This document shows, one piece after another, positions 9,012 to 19,263 of a stretch of 40,589 nucleotides of DNA. Numbering within the stretch: position 1 is the first letter of the stretch; every line of letters starts with the position of its first letter. The notes under the pieces were generated by a model. That model ran no database searches, was not told the DNA's origin, and worked only from the letters and a program-made list of their open reading frames with translations. The position numbers and the translations under genes were made by a program. The stretch is from Candidatus Mediterraneibacter faecipullorum (lineage in GTDB: Bacteria; Bacillota; Clostridia; Lachnospirales; Lachnospiraceae), in contig DWWO01000114.1 in the NCBI GenBank assembly GCA_019119675.1, forward strand, positions 1 to 40,589, read 5' to 3'.

Positions 9012-9833
9012 TTATTCCTCTGTTTCCGCCAAATCCTTCTGCCGTTTCCCGTGTTCTCTGGCAATGACACAGATTCTCTCGGATGTATCTCCGGGAACTT
9101 CTTTGGTATCCATATCATATGCCGCTTCAAACACCAGCCCTGCTTTTTCAAGAAGTCTTTGCATTTCTTCCAGCGTATATGCTCTCTGATAATGCGTCTC
9201 CGTATATCTGCGATACAGCTGCCCCTCTTTGTCCGGCTCATCCGTATCTGGATCTGGCTGTCCCGTTTCCCTTACAAACAGTGTCAGGTCATATTCATTG
9301 ATCCGTTCCTCTTCATAGTAATAGTTATCCCAGATAAAACTGCACACACCCCGGTCCTCCGCGATCGTGCAGTCTCCCATAACTTCCCGGTATTTATATT
9401 CTGTGTTGAAATCAAACAGAAAAATCCCTCCGGGATCCAGATAATTATTCACCAGCCGGAACACATTTTCAAGGTCCTCCGGGTCTGTTATATAATTGAG
9501 CGAATCGCAGACGCTTACCACCGCACGTACTGTCCCGTACAGTTCGAACTCCCGCATGTCCTGAAGGAGATAAAGAATATCATGTCCGGACTGTATCCTT
9601 TTCTCCATTGCAAGTTCCAGCATATCTTCAGAGTTATCCGCCCCGATCATATCATACCCGTATCCGGCAAGGATCTCTGTCATTGTGCCTGTCCCGCATC
9701 CAAGATCAAGCACAAGTCCGTCTTTTACTCCTTTTTCACATAGCATACTATGTATATATTCCCCCCATTCCCTGTAGGGGACATTATCCATAAATGTATC
9801 ATATACTGCTGCAAAGCCCGTATACGCTTCCAA
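9012..9833 (-). CDS. Class I SAM-dependent methyltransferase
   Basis: A 273-residue soluble methyltransferase. The SAM-binding motif VLDLGCGTGTMTEIL sits near residues 41-55, with later strands DSLNYI and GGIFLFDFNTEYKY typical of the Methyltransf_25/11 type. I place the start at a TTG (9833) because AGGAGGAGG lies 5 nt upstream and the next residues, EAYTGFAAVYDTFMD, are where homologous proteins begin. A longer reading from 9920 has no ribosome site. Substrate unknown. It heads the run methyltransferase-hslO-nadE. Confidence 0.88.
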   Translation of the reverse strand: MEAYTGFAAVYDTFMDNVPYREWGEYIHSMLCEKGVKDGLVLDLGCGTGTMTEILAGYGYDMIGADNSEDMLELAMEKRIQSGHDILYLLQDMREFELYGTVRAVVSVCDSLNYITDPEDLENVFRLVNNYLDPGGIFLFDFNTEYKYREVMGDCTIAEDRGVCSFIWDNYYYEEERINEYDLTLFVRETGQPDPDTDEPDKEGQLYRRYTETHYQRAYTLEEMQRLLEKAGLVFEAAYDMDTKEVPGDTSERICVIAREHGKRQKDLAETEE

Positions 9834-9952
9834 TGCTTCCTCCTCCTGTTTCCGGTACGTCAGGTCATAAACAAAATGCGCCATCTGCCGGAAAAGACCG
9901 GGACAGGCGCATAAACCCACAAAAAGTGTAACATATTTTCACAAATTAGGCA

Positions 9953-11542
9953 CTAAGAAATTCGTATTTTATCCCGCTTTTTATAAATCACTGCAGCGGC
10001 TGCCAGCACGATCACGACTGCCGAGATCTTCGCCCAGTCCTGCCACGTCAGCGATGCCAGATCAAAACAGCGGACATTAACCCACATCTGGTTAATCCGC
10101 TCATTATTATCCTGATCAAAATACTGCATAACGACAGCACGCTCCAGGACATCCTGCGGCGGATACTGGGCAAAGAGCTGCCTGTCCGCCTGATCTGCCT
10201 GCGCAGTGATAATATAATCTTCATCGGAGTTGTCTCCGCTGAAAAAGAAGCCGACCGGATATTCGATAGTGTCTTGCGCATCATCTTCCGCGCCGTAGCA
10301 CCAGTCTGCGTAGGCATAGATGATATCGCTGTCTCCTCCTGCGATCACAGATGTGTACCCGATATAATACATATTCCTGACCACATTATCCGGTCTTGAC
10401 ATAAAATTCATAAAAGCCTCGGCTGCATGCTGTTTTGCCGCATCGCCGTCTATTCCGTCTTTGAGCATGACCCAGCCGTCAAACCATACATTTGTACACT
10501 CTTCCGGCACCGCATAAGCAAGGTAATAATCATCGATTTCCGCCTGATCGAGTGTATAGACAGCATCTCCCGACCACTGATAATTTGCAAGGACTTTCCC
10601 CGTGACCATGTCTGCCTTACCACTGTCCGATTCAAATGAATAGGCATTTTCTTTCATCTGCTTCAAGATTGCTTCCGCTTCCTCCACCGTCTCCTCATCC
10701 GTCCGGTTCATAACTTCCGCAATCTGTTCCAGACGGTCGGAAGACCTGAGAAAATCAGGTTCCAGCAGTGCATCCTCATTCAGGATGCCCAGCGCGGCGA
10801 AATAACTGTCACGCACATTATCCTTTATAGTCACCTGTCCTTTATACTTCGGATCTGCGAGCACCTTCCAGTGGGATGCCTCCTCCTTTGAGATCACATC
10901 CGGATTATAGACGATCCCTGTAGTCCCCCACATATATCCCGCTGCATACTTGCTCCACGGTTCTCCGTTTATCGTATTCGTGTCAAATATATTCCGGATA
11001 TAATCCGATACACCGCGGATATAGTAATTATTTTCGTCTCCTTCATCAAAAAAATGCTCTGAAAGAGGCTGGAGCCGGTCCTCGGCGATCAGTTTCATAA
11101 ACATATATTCCGAAGGACAGACAAGGTCAAAATCATTTCCCAGCGTAAGCTGGTTATACAGATCTTCATTGGTTCCGAACGTGGAATACTCTACATCCAC
11201 ATCCACCCCGTAAGTCTTGAGGTACCACTCTTCAAAATCCTCCACCATAGAGTTTTCCCCAAGGATCGTTGTCCCCGCCCGGTCGTCCAGATCAATCGCT
11301 TCCTCTTCATCCCAGCCGCCCTCATCTATATATTCTTCCCAGTTAGCTATACGCAGAATTACTTTTTCCCCGCTTTCTGCAGCAGATACAGATGCCATGC
11401 CTGCATTGCCCGCTCTTCCGGAGAGGATTCCTGCGAAACCCGGACTTCCGGGAAAGATCACCGAAAGCGCAGCTGTAAGTGCCAGACCGGCCGCTGCCAT
11501 CCGGAGCGTACAGCATCTCTGGTTATTACGTTCTCTCTTCAT
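9953..11542 (-). CDS. potD: Spermidine/putrescine-type ABC substrate-binding protein with C-terminal membrane anchor
   Basis: The extracellular binding protein of the Pot-type importer, 529 residues against roughly 350 for usual PotD. It starts with a basic N-terminus and a hydrophobic signal segment (about 15-40) but has no lipobox cysteine after it. The mature part begins LRIANWEEYID, as in PotD, then has an acidic stretch of about 25 extra residues before FEEWYLKTYG. Near the C-terminus a hydrophobic helix (around 505-522) followed by KKRDKIRIS would anchor it in the membrane with the binding domain outside. The ATG at 11542 lies inside the end of potC with GGAGG upstream. The ligand is inferred from the operon. 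Confidence 0.9.
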   Translation of the reverse strand: MKRERNNQRCCTLRMAAAGLALTAALSVIFPGSPGFAGILSGRAGNAGMASVSAAESGEKVILRIANWEEYIDEGGWDEEEAIDLDDRAGTTILGENSMVEDFEEWYLKTYGVDVDVEYSTFGTNEDLYNQLTLGNDFDLVCPSEYMFMKLIAEDRLQPLSEHFFDEGDENNYYIRGVSDYIRNIFDTNTINGEPWSKYAAGYMWGTTGIVYNPDVISKEEASHWKVLADPKYKGQVTIKDNVRDSYFAALGILNEDALLEPDFLRSSDRLEQIAEVMNRTDEETVEEAEAILKQMKENAYSFESDSGKADMVTGKVLANYQWSGDAVYTLDQAEIDDYYLAYAVPEECTNVWFDGWVMLKDGIDGDAAKQHAAEAFMNFMSRPDNVVRNMYYIGYTSVIAGGDSDIIYAYADWCYGAEDDAQDTIEYPVGFFFSGDNSDEDYIITAQADQADRQLFAQYPPQDVLERAVVMQYFDQDNNERINQMWVNVRCFDLASLTWQDWAKISAVVIVLAAAAVIYKKRDKIRIS

Positions 11543-12344
11543 ACGCGCCCGCCTCCTGTTTCTTCTGTGATTTTGCCGAAGCAATGTTCATGATCACTAC
11601 TGCAAGGATCACAGCTACAAAAATCACTGTGGAAAGTGCCCACAGTGCGGTCTTGATCTCTGTCTGGGCTCCCCTTGTGGCATTGACCACATAAGTACTG
11701 ATCGTATCAAATGTAGCCGGTTTTGTGTAAGTGGATATAAAATAGTCGTCCAGAGACAATGTGACAGACAGCATAAATCCCGAGATGATTCCCGGAACGA
11801 TCTGAGGGATCACGATCTTATACAGCGCCTGAAACGGAGTTGCCCCAAGATCAAGAGCGGCCTCGTACAGCCCGTTGTCCATCTGTTTGAGCCTTGGCAT
11901 CACAGCAAGATATACAAAAGGCGTACACAATACTACATGGCCGATCACGAGAGGGATAAATGTATTTTTTTCTATCCCGAGCACAACAATGAGCAGGATA
12001 CAGATGGAAAATGCAGTCACAACATCCGCATTCACCACCGGGATCCGGTTTGCCGTCTCCACTGCCGCGCGCGTTACGGATCTGGAATAAAAGGCACCGA
12101 TGGCTCCTACAGTACCGAGCACAGAGGAGATCAGCGCTGCGCCCACAGCAAGCAGGACCGTACCTATAATCATATTTTTAAGTTCTTCCGTCGTAAAGAG
12201 CGTCACATAATTGTGAAGCGAAAATCCCCGGACCGCACCGATCGTCGTCGAATCTGTAAAGCTGTAAAATGCAAGGATCAGCACGGGAATATACATAAAA
12301 AGTGCTACGATGGCAAGCCATGAATAGGAAAGTATCTTTTTCAT
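11526..12344 (-). CDS. potC: Spermidine/putrescine ABC transporter permease PotC
   Basis: A 272-residue inner-membrane permease with about six hydrophobic segments, beginning with MKKILSYSWLAIVALFMYIP. The EAA loop that docks on the ATPase is present in EAALDLGATPFQALYKI. Its ATG overlaps the TAA of potB by one base (TAATG), so translation is probably coupled, and its 3' end overlaps the potD start by 17 nt. Confidence 0.95.
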   Translation of the reverse strand: MKKILSYSWLAIVALFMYIPVLILAFYSFTDSTTIGAVRGFSLHNYVTLFTTEELKNMIIGTVLLAVGAALISSVLGTVGAIGAFYSRSVTRAAVETANRIPVVNADVVTAFSICILLIVVLGIEKNTFIPLVIGHVVLCTPFVYLAVMPRLKQMDNGLYEAALDLGATPFQALYKIVIPQIVPGIISGFMLSVTLSLDDYFISTYTKPATFDTISTYVVNATRGAQTEIKTALWALSTVIFVAVILAVVIMNIASAKSQKKQEAGAYEERT

Positions 12345-13141
12345 TACAACACAGCCCCCCTGTTCTTCGCGTCATCCTGATCCTCCCCGCCTGTTATGAT
12401 CGAGACAATGCAGATCACTGCAAACAGGATCAGTGAGATCATGGAACCATTGTTCCAGTCATAAATATTGAAGTAACTTCCGATCAGCGATCCCATGATA
12501 TAGGTACTGTTGTACATCATGTCAAGTATGACATAATTGGTCATCGCCGGGAGAAATGTCATGGTGATACCGCTTACGATCCCCGGCATGGATAAAGGCA
12601 GCGTCACTCTGGTAAAGACCGATGCGGGCCCTGCTCCGAGATCCTGAGCAGCCTCCAGAAGATTCTGGTCCAGCTGGAGAAGTGTCGTATACAGCGGCAG
12701 TATCATAAAAGGCAGATAATCATAAGTCATTCCGATCACTGTATTAAGGAACGGATGAAGCGACAGGTTGCCCTCTATTACTGTCAGGATCTCTTTCAGC
12801 GCCGTAATCCTCAGTGTAAAATTGATCCACATGGGAAGGATAAACAGCATCAGGAGCACCGGAGCCCTCTTCAGCCCGCTCCTTGCCAGCACATAAGCTA
12901 CCGGATAAGCGATCAGAAGACAGACTGCGGTCACTGCAACAGCTATCACGGCACTGTAGCAGAGAGTGCCGATAGTATTTCCATTCGTAAAGAAATTCAG
13001 GAAATTGGCAGCTGTGAATCTGCCGCTTCCGTCCGTAAACGCATAATAGACGATAACTGCCAGAGGCAGTATGACAAAGCAGACCAGAAACAGCACATAA
13101 GGTATGCAGAGCTGTTTTCTGCTGAATCGAAATCTAAACAT
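12344..13141 (-). CDS. potB: Spermidine/putrescine ABC transporter permease PotB
   Basis: A 265-residue membrane permease, partner of PotC. The EAA loop reads EAAQDLGAGPASVFTRV. Start chosen at the ATG at 13141 with AGGGA 6 nt before it; an in-frame TTG at 13147 is possible but has no spacing for a ribosome site. Begins 9 bp after the potA stop and shares one base with potC. Confidence 0.94.
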   Translation of the reverse strand: MFRFRFSRKQLCIPYVLFLVCFVILPLAVIVYYAFTDGSGRFTAANFLNFFTNGNTIGTLCYSAVIAVAVTAVCLLIAYPVAYVLARSGLKRAPVLLMLFILPMWINFTLRITALKEILTVIEGNLSLHPFLNTVIGMTYDYLPFMILPLYTTLLQLDQNLLEAAQDLGAGPASVFTRVTLPLSMPGIVSGITMTFLPAMTNYVILDMMYNSTYIMGSLIGSYFNIYDWNNGSMISLILFAVICIVSIITGGEDQDDAKNRGAVL

Positions 13142-13150
13142 ATCCAATCC

Positions 13151-14587
13151 CTACTTTCTCTTCAGTATGATCTGATCTTTCGGGATCATAAGACTGACAT
13201 GGTCCCCCTCATTCCACAGATCATCTTCATCCAGCACGAAATCATCCTCCGTTGCTGTCCGAACTGTATAATTGTAATGGTTTCCTTTATAAATAAAAGA
13301 GATGATATTTCCATCCGCCCGGTAATCCACCTGCTCGTCACTCATGGAAACCGCTTTTACCGGCACCTCTACCGTCACTTCTGTTCCGGCAAGATCGGTT
13401 TCTGTTCCGTCCGCCATCCTGACAGAGCTTTCCCCCAGCAAAACCGATCCCTCGCAGAGCTGCGTCAGATCGCATTCGTATTCTCCTCCGGCAAAAGCCA
13501 CCCTTCCGTCTCTGGTGATCGTTCCGTCAAATACATTAACAAGCACTCCGGCCGGCATGACATGGATCTCGTCCGGCCCGATGCACATGCCGATCTCCTC
13601 ACCGGCCCGCACGCTCCTTGTACTCTGGATGACCACTTCGTTCTCATCCTGCAGGAGCGCAGTGATCTCGTAGTACATCCCTTTAAAGACAGCCGAGTCC
13701 ACGACTCCGCGGAGCTGCCCTTTCTCAGGGCTGGTGATCACCACGTCCTCCGGGCGTACGACCACGTCCACACGGGTATCTTTGGGCACATTATCCACAC
13801 ATGGAAACTGCGCCCCGCAGAAGGCCACGGTCTTTGACGCTGTCATCCTGCCTTCAAAAATATTGCTTTCCCCGATAAAATCAGCTACAAAAGCATTCTT
13901 CGGCTCATTATATATTTCCTCGGGAGTTCCGATCTGCTGTATCATACCGTCGGACATGACTACGACCTTGTCGGACATGGTCAGAGCTTCCTCCTGATCG
14001 TGAGTCACATAAATAAATGTGATTCCCAATTGTTCATGCATAGCCTTCAGCTCGATCTGCATCTCTTTCCTCATCTTAAGGTCAAGCGCTCCCAGCGGTT
14101 CGTCCAAAAGCAGGATGTCCGGTTCATTTACTATGGCGCGGGCAATTGCGATCCTCTGCTGCTGCCCTCCGGAAAGAGTGGAGATCTTTCGTTTTTCAAA
14201 CCCCTCAAGATCTACGACTTCCAGCACTTTCTTCACTTTTTCATCGATCACATGTTTCGGGAGTTTCTTCAAATTGAGACCAAAGGCCACATTTTCATAC
14301 ACATTAAGATGTGGGAAAAGCGCATAGCGCTGGAATACTGTGTTGATCGGTCTCAAATTAGGCGGAAGATGACTGATATCCTCTCCGTTCAGCAGTATCT
14401 CCCCCTCCGTAGGGAACTCAAAACCAGCGATCATACGCAGAGTCGTCGTCTTTCCACATCCGGACGGCCCGAGAAATGTTACGAACTCGCCTTTCTTTAC
14501 CTCAAGATTGAAATCCTCCACCACTGTGGTATCGTCGTCTTCAAATACTTTTTTTATATTTCTTAATTCAATAATATTCTGGCTCAT
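13151..14587 (-). CDS. potA: Spermidine/putrescine ABC transporter ATP-binding protein PotA
   Basis: The ATPase of the importer, 478 residues. Walker A GPSGCGKT at 40-47, signature LSGGQQQ at 138-144, Walker B ILLLDEP at 158-164, H-loop in VTHDQEE. The C-terminal regulatory (TOBE-type) part is over 200 residues, about 100 longer than in typical PotA. The ATG at 14587 follows AAGGAGAAGG. First gene of potABCD; it lies 68 bp behind the large ABC gene with no visible terminator between. Confidence 0.95.
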   Translation of the reverse strand: MSQNIIELRNIKKVFEDDDTTVVEDFNLEVKKGEFVTFLGPSGCGKTTTLRMIAGFEFPTEGEILLNGEDISHLPPNLRPINTVFQRYALFPHLNVYENVAFGLNLKKLPKHVIDEKVKKVLEVVDLEGFEKRKISTLSGGQQQRIAIARAIVNEPDILLLDEPLGALDLKMRKEMQIELKAMHEQLGITFIYVTHDQEEALTMSDKVVVMSDGMIQQIGTPEEIYNEPKNAFVADFIGESNIFEGRMTASKTVAFCGAQFPCVDNVPKDTRVDVVVRPEDVVITSPEKGQLRGVVDSAVFKGMYYEITALLQDENEVVIQSTRSVRAGEEIGMCIGPDEIHVMPAGVLVNVFDGTITRDGRVAFAGGEYECDLTQLCEGSVLLGESSVRMADGTETDLAGTEVTVEVPVKAVSMSDEQVDYRADGNIISFIYKGNHYNYTVRTATEDDFVLDEDDLWNEGDHVSLMIPKDQIILKRK

Positions 14588-14655
14588 GGTCCTTCTCCTT
14601 ACCATGTCTTTCATTCCTTCTGTACAACATTTTCCGCCGCTTTTTCATGCAGCTT

Positions 14656-17600
14656 TTATTCTGTCCGCAGTGCTGTCACCGGATCACTCTTTGCCGCTTT
14701 TCTTGACGGGATCAGACCTCCGATCAGCGTCAGGATCACACTCAAAGCGATCAGCACGAGGGCAGGTGCAGCGGGAAGCACCGCGCTCACTTCATCAGTC
14801 CCCGCCAGGAAGTGGATCAGCGCATTGCCCGGAATAAGGAGCAGAAGCGATATCCCGATCCCCAGCAGCCCGGCGCACAATCCTATGATAAACGTCTCTG
14901 CGTTGAACACCTGGGATATATTTCCTTTAGATGCCCCGATCGCACGCAGGATACCGATTTCTTTTTTGCGTTCCAGCACACTGATATATGTGATCACCCC
15001 GATCATGATCGAAGAGACGATCAAGGAGATCGCCACAAATGCGATCAATACATAACTGATAATATCAATAATGTCTGTCACTGAAGACATCAGCGTTCCC
15101 ACTACATCCGTATAAGTGATCACCTGTTCGTCTTTTCCTTCTTCCTCCATACGTGCATTGTAATCGTCAAGGATTCCGACTACTTCTTCCTTGCTCTCGA
15201 AATCTTTCGGATAGATATTAATTCCTGCCGGCTCGGCAAAATCTACATACCCCAGTGTTCTCAGATTATTCTCAAGCGATGCACTCTGCCCGGAATTCAT
15301 TGACATCATCAGTTCTGCCAGCTCTTCTCCCGTCATATTCATCTGAAATGCGTCTGCAAATGCATCTCCGTCAATATGCATGGCATTTTCAAGACTGCTG
15401 CCCACCTGTGTCATGGCCTGCCCCATGGCTTCGCTCATGCCATCGGCGAGCTGGCTCATGATCTGCTGCATTGCGGATGATATCTGGCTTTCCACTGCCT
15501 CTCCGATGGCACTTCCATAAGCGCCCATGGCAGTTTTCATGTAGCTTTCCACTGCACCGGAAATCTGCTCTTCCAATCCTGCCGTATCCACAGCTCCCGC
15601 AAGACCGTCTGTCAGTCTCTTCTGACCGTCCGCTGTACCCAGGTACGCGATAAAGTGCTCTCCCATACGGCTCGGATCCGGCGCTCCGTTTTCCCGTGCA
15701 TACTGCTGATATCCCGCCGCAAGCTCACCTGCAAGTCTGCTGATCTGTTCGGAAGAGATATCCACATTTTCGATCACACCGTTAAAGATCTTATCAGCAT
15801 AAGTGTTCAGGATTTCCTGTGCATTGTCTGTTGTGAGGTACTCCTGCAGATACTCGTCAAATTTCTCCGGATCTGTATATCCGTTCTCAGCCGCAAATTC
15901 CTGAAATCCGGACATAAGGGCGTTTATCATCTCCCTGAGCTGATCCGCTGTCACGGTGATCCCCTCTCCGGACTGAATGATATCAGCAATATTGTCTTTC
16001 AGGATCTTCTGCGCCGCATCTGAGCCCAGATAGTCCTGAAATGCCCCGGCAAGCCCGGAGTAATCCGCCTCCGGATGTTCCTGCGCATACTGCTGATATC
16101 CCTCCATCAGACTCACTGCCATTTCCGAGAACCCCTCGGAAGAAACGTCCAGATCCAGACTTCCCAGAAGTTCCGCTATACTCATGGACGGCAGATCCGG
16201 CAGAGCCACCCGGATATTTCCGAGGTCTGTCATGCCGGACAGATTGATCGAGCCGCCGGCATCCGCAAACAATCCTGAAAAGTCGAGCGGATCCCCGAGA
16301 TTGGAAAGGGCGCTCTCATCGAAACCAAATGCTTCCTGAAGCTTTTCTTCATCCACAGTAAAGAGAGACTCTGTGTCAAATCCGTCCTCTGAACTTTCCT
16401 CTCCGAATTTCTCTCCTGTGAATACATTGACGGAAGGTTCAGCCAATTGTTCTTTTACGATCTCCGAGGACGCCGCATATTCGGCCACATGCTTCGTCAG
16501 TGACGCCGGATAGTTGATCCCCGGGCTCAGCGCGGACGCACTGGCATCCTCCGAAGGCTGTACAACTCCGACAATCGTCAGCTTTTCCCCGTTTTCCACA
16601 AGATTCTGCATGTATGCTTTATCGCCGGATTTGTCTGTCCATACCTTATACTGGCTGTCATACTGATAGCAGTCCGCACGATTTACCAGACGGAATACAG
16701 TCCCTACGATATCATCATACATATAGGTTCCCATATCCTCCGGGACAGTGATATTTTCTTCATTTATAAACTGCTCCACCATCTCGTCAAGTTCGAGCGG
16801 ATCCCGTAGTCCGAGAGTATAGAGCATAAAATCACTCATCCCTCCGCCCGTAGTCAGGACCAGGACACATTCGTTATAATTCTCGGGCCAGCGTCCGGCC
16901 TTTATATCATACTGTCCCTCATAGAGCTGCTCGTTCTCCGGCATCTCATAAAATACGTTTGTACTCATCATGGAGGACATCATACTGTTGGTGTTTGACG
17001 AACTTCCAAGTCCCATGGAGTCAAATGAGCGGTCCGGGTGTACCTGGCGGATTTCTTCGCCGTTTTCCTTATAGATCAGCGGTTCCGTGTTATAAGAATA
17101 CTCTACTGCATTGGTATACTTTTCAATCCCGCTGTCCCCGCTGTCCAGAAATGTCTTAAGTGATCTCAGGTCATTGGAGTCCATTGTGGAAAACATATCC
17201 GTCACCATCTCCACTACATGGACATCCCCCTGCTCTTCCTCACTGTCCTGCGTTCCGTCTCCTGCATCGCTCACCATTATAGATGTAAAATCAAATCCCG
17301 TACTCTGGATCTGGAGAGGATATTCAGAGAGTGTCTCTTCCTCCACCTGCTGGATATAGGCGTTAACACCGGTAGACAGCGACAGGATCAGTGCGATACC
17401 GATAATGCCTATGGAACCTGCAAATGACGTCAGGAGAGTCCTCGCCTTCTTTGTCCTGAGATTGTTAAAACTCAAAGACAGAGCCGTCAGGAAAGACATG
17501 GATGCTCTGCCCATGTTCCTGTGTTCCGGCTCCTGCATTTCTTCCTCTGCAATGATATATTCATTGCTGTCTGATATGATCTTCCCGTCCTTCAGGTTGA

Positions 17601-18231
17601 CAATACGGTTTGCATATTCATACGCCAATTCCGGATTGTGCGTCACCATTACAACAAGGCGGTCTCTGGCCACCTCTTTTAACAGTTCCATCACCTGAAT
17701 ACTTGTTTCACTGTCCAGTGCTCCTGTAGGCTCATCCGCCAGCAGGATATCCGGATTATTGACAAGGGCACGTGCAATAGCCACTCTCTGCATCTGTCCG
17801 CCTGAAAGCTGGTTCGGCTTCTTGTGTATCTGTTCCCCAAGTCCGACCTGTTCCAAAGCTGCCCTTGCTTTCTGTCTGCGCTCCGCCTTCCCCACTCCCG
17901 AGATAGTAAGCGCAAGCTCCACATTGGCAAGTATCGTCTGATGGGGAATCAGGTTGTAACTTTGAAATACAAACCCGATCGTGTGATTTCGATATGAATC
18001 CCAGTCTCTGTCCTTATATTTCTTTGTGGAAATTCCGTTGATGACAAGATCTCCCGTGTCGTATCGGTCAAGTCCGCCAATAATATTAAGAAGTGTTGTC
18101 TTCCCGGATCCGCTGGGACCGAGAATCGCAACAAATTCATTATCTCTCAGATTTAAGCTTACTTTGTCCAGTGCTTTTTGGACCAGACTGCCGGTGCGGT
18201 ACTCTTTACAGATATCTTTGATCTGAAGCAT
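14656..18231 (-). CDS. Fused ABC ATPase/FtsX-type permease (MacB-like) with large repeat-bearing extracellular domain
   Basis: A 1191-residue fusion. Residues 1-225 are a MacB/LolD-type ATPase: Walker A GPSGSGKT (38-45), signature LSGGQMQR (142-149), Walker B ILLADEP (162-168). A first membrane helix at about 268-290 is followed by a roughly 760-residue outside domain and three helices near 1055-1082, 1112-1135 and 1152-1175, with FtsX-type cytoplasmic loops ([18 protein letters not shown]). Residues 695-885 contain three tandem repeats of about 64 residues, each with GYQQYA/GFQEFA and a YL-x-(S/T)D/A core. Cargo unknown; antimicrobial peptide or lipoprotein export and cell-envelope sensing are typical for the family. 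ATG at 18231 follows GGAG. Probably an independent transcription start upstream. Confidence 0.92.
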   Translation of the reverse strand: MLQIKDICKEYRTGSLVQKALDKVSLNLRDNEFVAILGPSGSGKTTLLNIIGGLDRYDTGDLVINGISTKKYKDRDWDSYRNHTIGFVFQSYNLIPHQTILANVELALTISGVGKAERRQKARAALEQVGLGEQIHKKPNQLSGGQMQRVAIARALVNNPDILLADEPTGALDSETSIQVMELLKEVARDRLVVMVTHNPELAYEYANRIVNLKDGKIISDSNEYIIAEEEMQEPEHRNMGRASMSFLTALSLSFNNLRTKKARTLLTSFAGSIGIIGIALILSLSTGVNAYIQQVEEETLSEYPLQIQSTGFDFTSIMVSDAGDGTQDSEEEQGDVHVVEMVTDMFSTMDSNDLRSLKTFLDSGDSGIEKYTNAVEYSYNTEPLIYKENGEEIRQVHPDRSFDSMGLGSSSNTNSMMSSMMSTNVFYEMPENEQLYEGQYDIKAGRWPENYNECVLVLTTGGGMSDFMLYTLGLRDPLELDEMVEQFINEENITVPEDMGTYMYDDIVGTVFRLVNRADCYQYDSQYKVWTDKSGDKAYMQNLVENGEKLTIVGVVQPSEDASASALSPGINYPASLTKHVAEYAASSEIVKEQLAEPSVNVFTGEKFGEESSEDGFDTESLFTVDEEKLQEAFGFDESALSNLGDPLDFSGLFADAGGSINLSGMTDLGNIRVALPDLPSMSIAELLGSLDLDVSSEGFSEMAVSLMEGYQQYAQEHPEADYSGLAGAFQDYLGSDAAQKILKDNIADIIQSGEGITVTADQLREMINALMSGFQEFAAENGYTDPEKFDEYLQEYLTTDNAQEILNTYADKIFNGVIENVDISSEQISRLAGELAAGYQQYARENGAPDPSRMGEHFIAYLGTADGQKRLTDGLAGAVDTAGLEEQISGAVESYMKTAMGAYGSAIGEAVESQISSAMQQIMSQLADGMSEAMGQAMTQVGSSLENAMHIDGDAFADAFQMNMTGEELAELMMSMNSGQSASLENNLRTLGYVDFAEPAGINIYPKDFESKEEVVGILDDYNARMEEEGKDEQVITYTDVVGTLMSSVTDIIDIISYVLIAFVAISLIVSSIMIGVITYISVLERKKEIGILRAIGASKGNISQVFNAETFIIGLCAGLLGIGISLLLLIPGNALIHFLAGTDEVSAVLPAAPALVLIALSVILTLIGGLIPSRKAAKSDPVTALRTE

Positions 18232-18290
18232 TTATGTCTCTCCTTTCTTCCGTCCAAAAGCCGGTTCCGCCCCTAACCCTCAATGCTGTT

Positions 18291-18319
18291 ATTATAGCGA
18301 ATATATCCGTGTTTGTCGA
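18291..18319 (-). promoter_or_regulatory. Promoter of the fused ABC transporter gene
   Basis: TCGACA (5 of 6 matches to TTGACA), a 17-bp spacer, then TATAAT on the minus strand; start predicted about 45-55 nt before the coding region. Confidence 0.6.
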
Positions 18320-18345
18320 ATGTTTTACACACTTTATATCATCTC

Positions 18346-18377
18346 TTTACGCTTTCTTCTCATTTTTATGATATGAT
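18346..18377 (+). promoter_or_regulatory. Weak candidate promoter for the RpiR-type gene
   Basis: TTTACG followed at 15-20 bp by overlapping -10-like hexamers (TATGAT twice, TGATAT once). The exact -10 cannot be decided. Confidence 0.35.
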
Positions 18378-18410
18378 ACGAAAAGAAAAACTCATGAAAG
18401 AGGCCTGTAC

Positions 18411-19253
18411 ATGACAGATATCTATTTTGTAAAATCCGACATACATTTTACGAAGACAGAGAAAAAGCTTATCGAATACATAATTGCCAGCCCGCAGGAA
18501 TTTATCCGCATGAGTATTGGCGACATTGCCCGGCGCATCGGCACATCCGAGCCCACGGTCTCCCGTTTTGCAAGGCACTGCGGATATAATGACTTCAAAG
18601 AACTCAAAGGCACTGTACTCCGGCACCTGTCAGAAGAGAACCCTCCTGCCGGAAAGCTCATTTCCACACTGGGAAATGAATCCGCCTCCACACCGGACGG
18701 ATTTCTCCGGCGCCAGCAGCACTGTATTGAAAAAACCCTGGAATTCCTGGATGTGGAAAGCCTGCATAAAGCAGCCGATGCACTTCTTGAAGCTGAAAAT
18801 ATATATATTTATGCCAAAGGCGCCTCTGTTTCCATGGCAGAGCTGCTCAGATTCCGCCTGAACCGCTTCGGCAGGAGAGTGACTCTTCTCCCTGCCGGCA
18901 GTTCGGAACTTTTTGAATATATGAATTTCTTTACAGATAAAGATCTGGTAGTCCTGTTCGGTTTCCAGAAAACACCGAAAGAGGCTGCCGTACTTTTGGA
19001 TTACCAAAAACGGACCGGTTATCAATGTATCTTTTTCACAAGCCGGCTATATCATTCACTGGAGCAGGAGTCCGTCATCCCGCTGTTCGTCTTCCGGGGC
19101 GAGCCGTCGGAGTATCATTCCATGGCAGCTCCCGCCGCTCTGCTCGATGCTCTTGTAGTAATGCTGGGGGCAAAACTGGGAGAGACATCTTCTGAACAGC
19201 TGGACTGCCTGTATCAATTAAAAGAACATTATAAAACGGAGATCCCGAGATAG
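18411..19253 (+). CDS. RpiR/MurR-family transcriptional regulator (HTH + SIS)
   Basis: A 280-residue regulator. The N-terminal helix-turn-helix spans about 1-75 (SIGDIARRIGTSEPTVSRFARHCGY is its recognition region); a SIS sugar-phosphate domain follows from about 100 to 240 (IYIYAKGASVSMAELLRFRL, then DLVVLFGFQKTPKEA). Such proteins sense phosphosugars. The ATG has AAAGAGG 7 nt upstream. It is convergent with the PHP gene and divergent from the ABC gene, so its target is not evident; the adjoining PHP-ECF unit is a candidate only by proximity. Confidence 0.92.
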   Translation: MTDIYFVKSDIHFTKTEKKLIEYIIASPQEFIRMSIGDIARRIGTSEPTVSRFARHCGYNDFKELKGTVLRHLSEENPPAGKLISTLGNESASTPDGFLRRQQHCIEKTLEFLDVESLHKAADALLEAENIYIYAKGASVSMAELLRFRLNRFGRRVTLLPAGSSELFEYMNFFTDKDLVVLFGFQKTPKEAAVLLDYQKRTGYQCIFFTSRLYHSLEQESVIPLFVFRGEPSEYHSMAAPAALLDALVVMLGAKLGETSSEQLDCLYQLKEHYKTEIPR

Positions 19254-19262
19254 GATCTCCGT
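19236..19262. terminator. Bidirectional terminator between RpiR and PHP genes
   Basis: Perfect 10-bp stem ACGGAGATCC / GGATCTCCGT with a 7-nt loop that contains the RpiR stop codon. Read on minus it is followed by TTTTATAATGTTCTTTT, a good U-tract for the PHP gene end; read on plus by TTCTATATCTC. Confidence 0.8.
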
Positions 19263-19263
19263 T

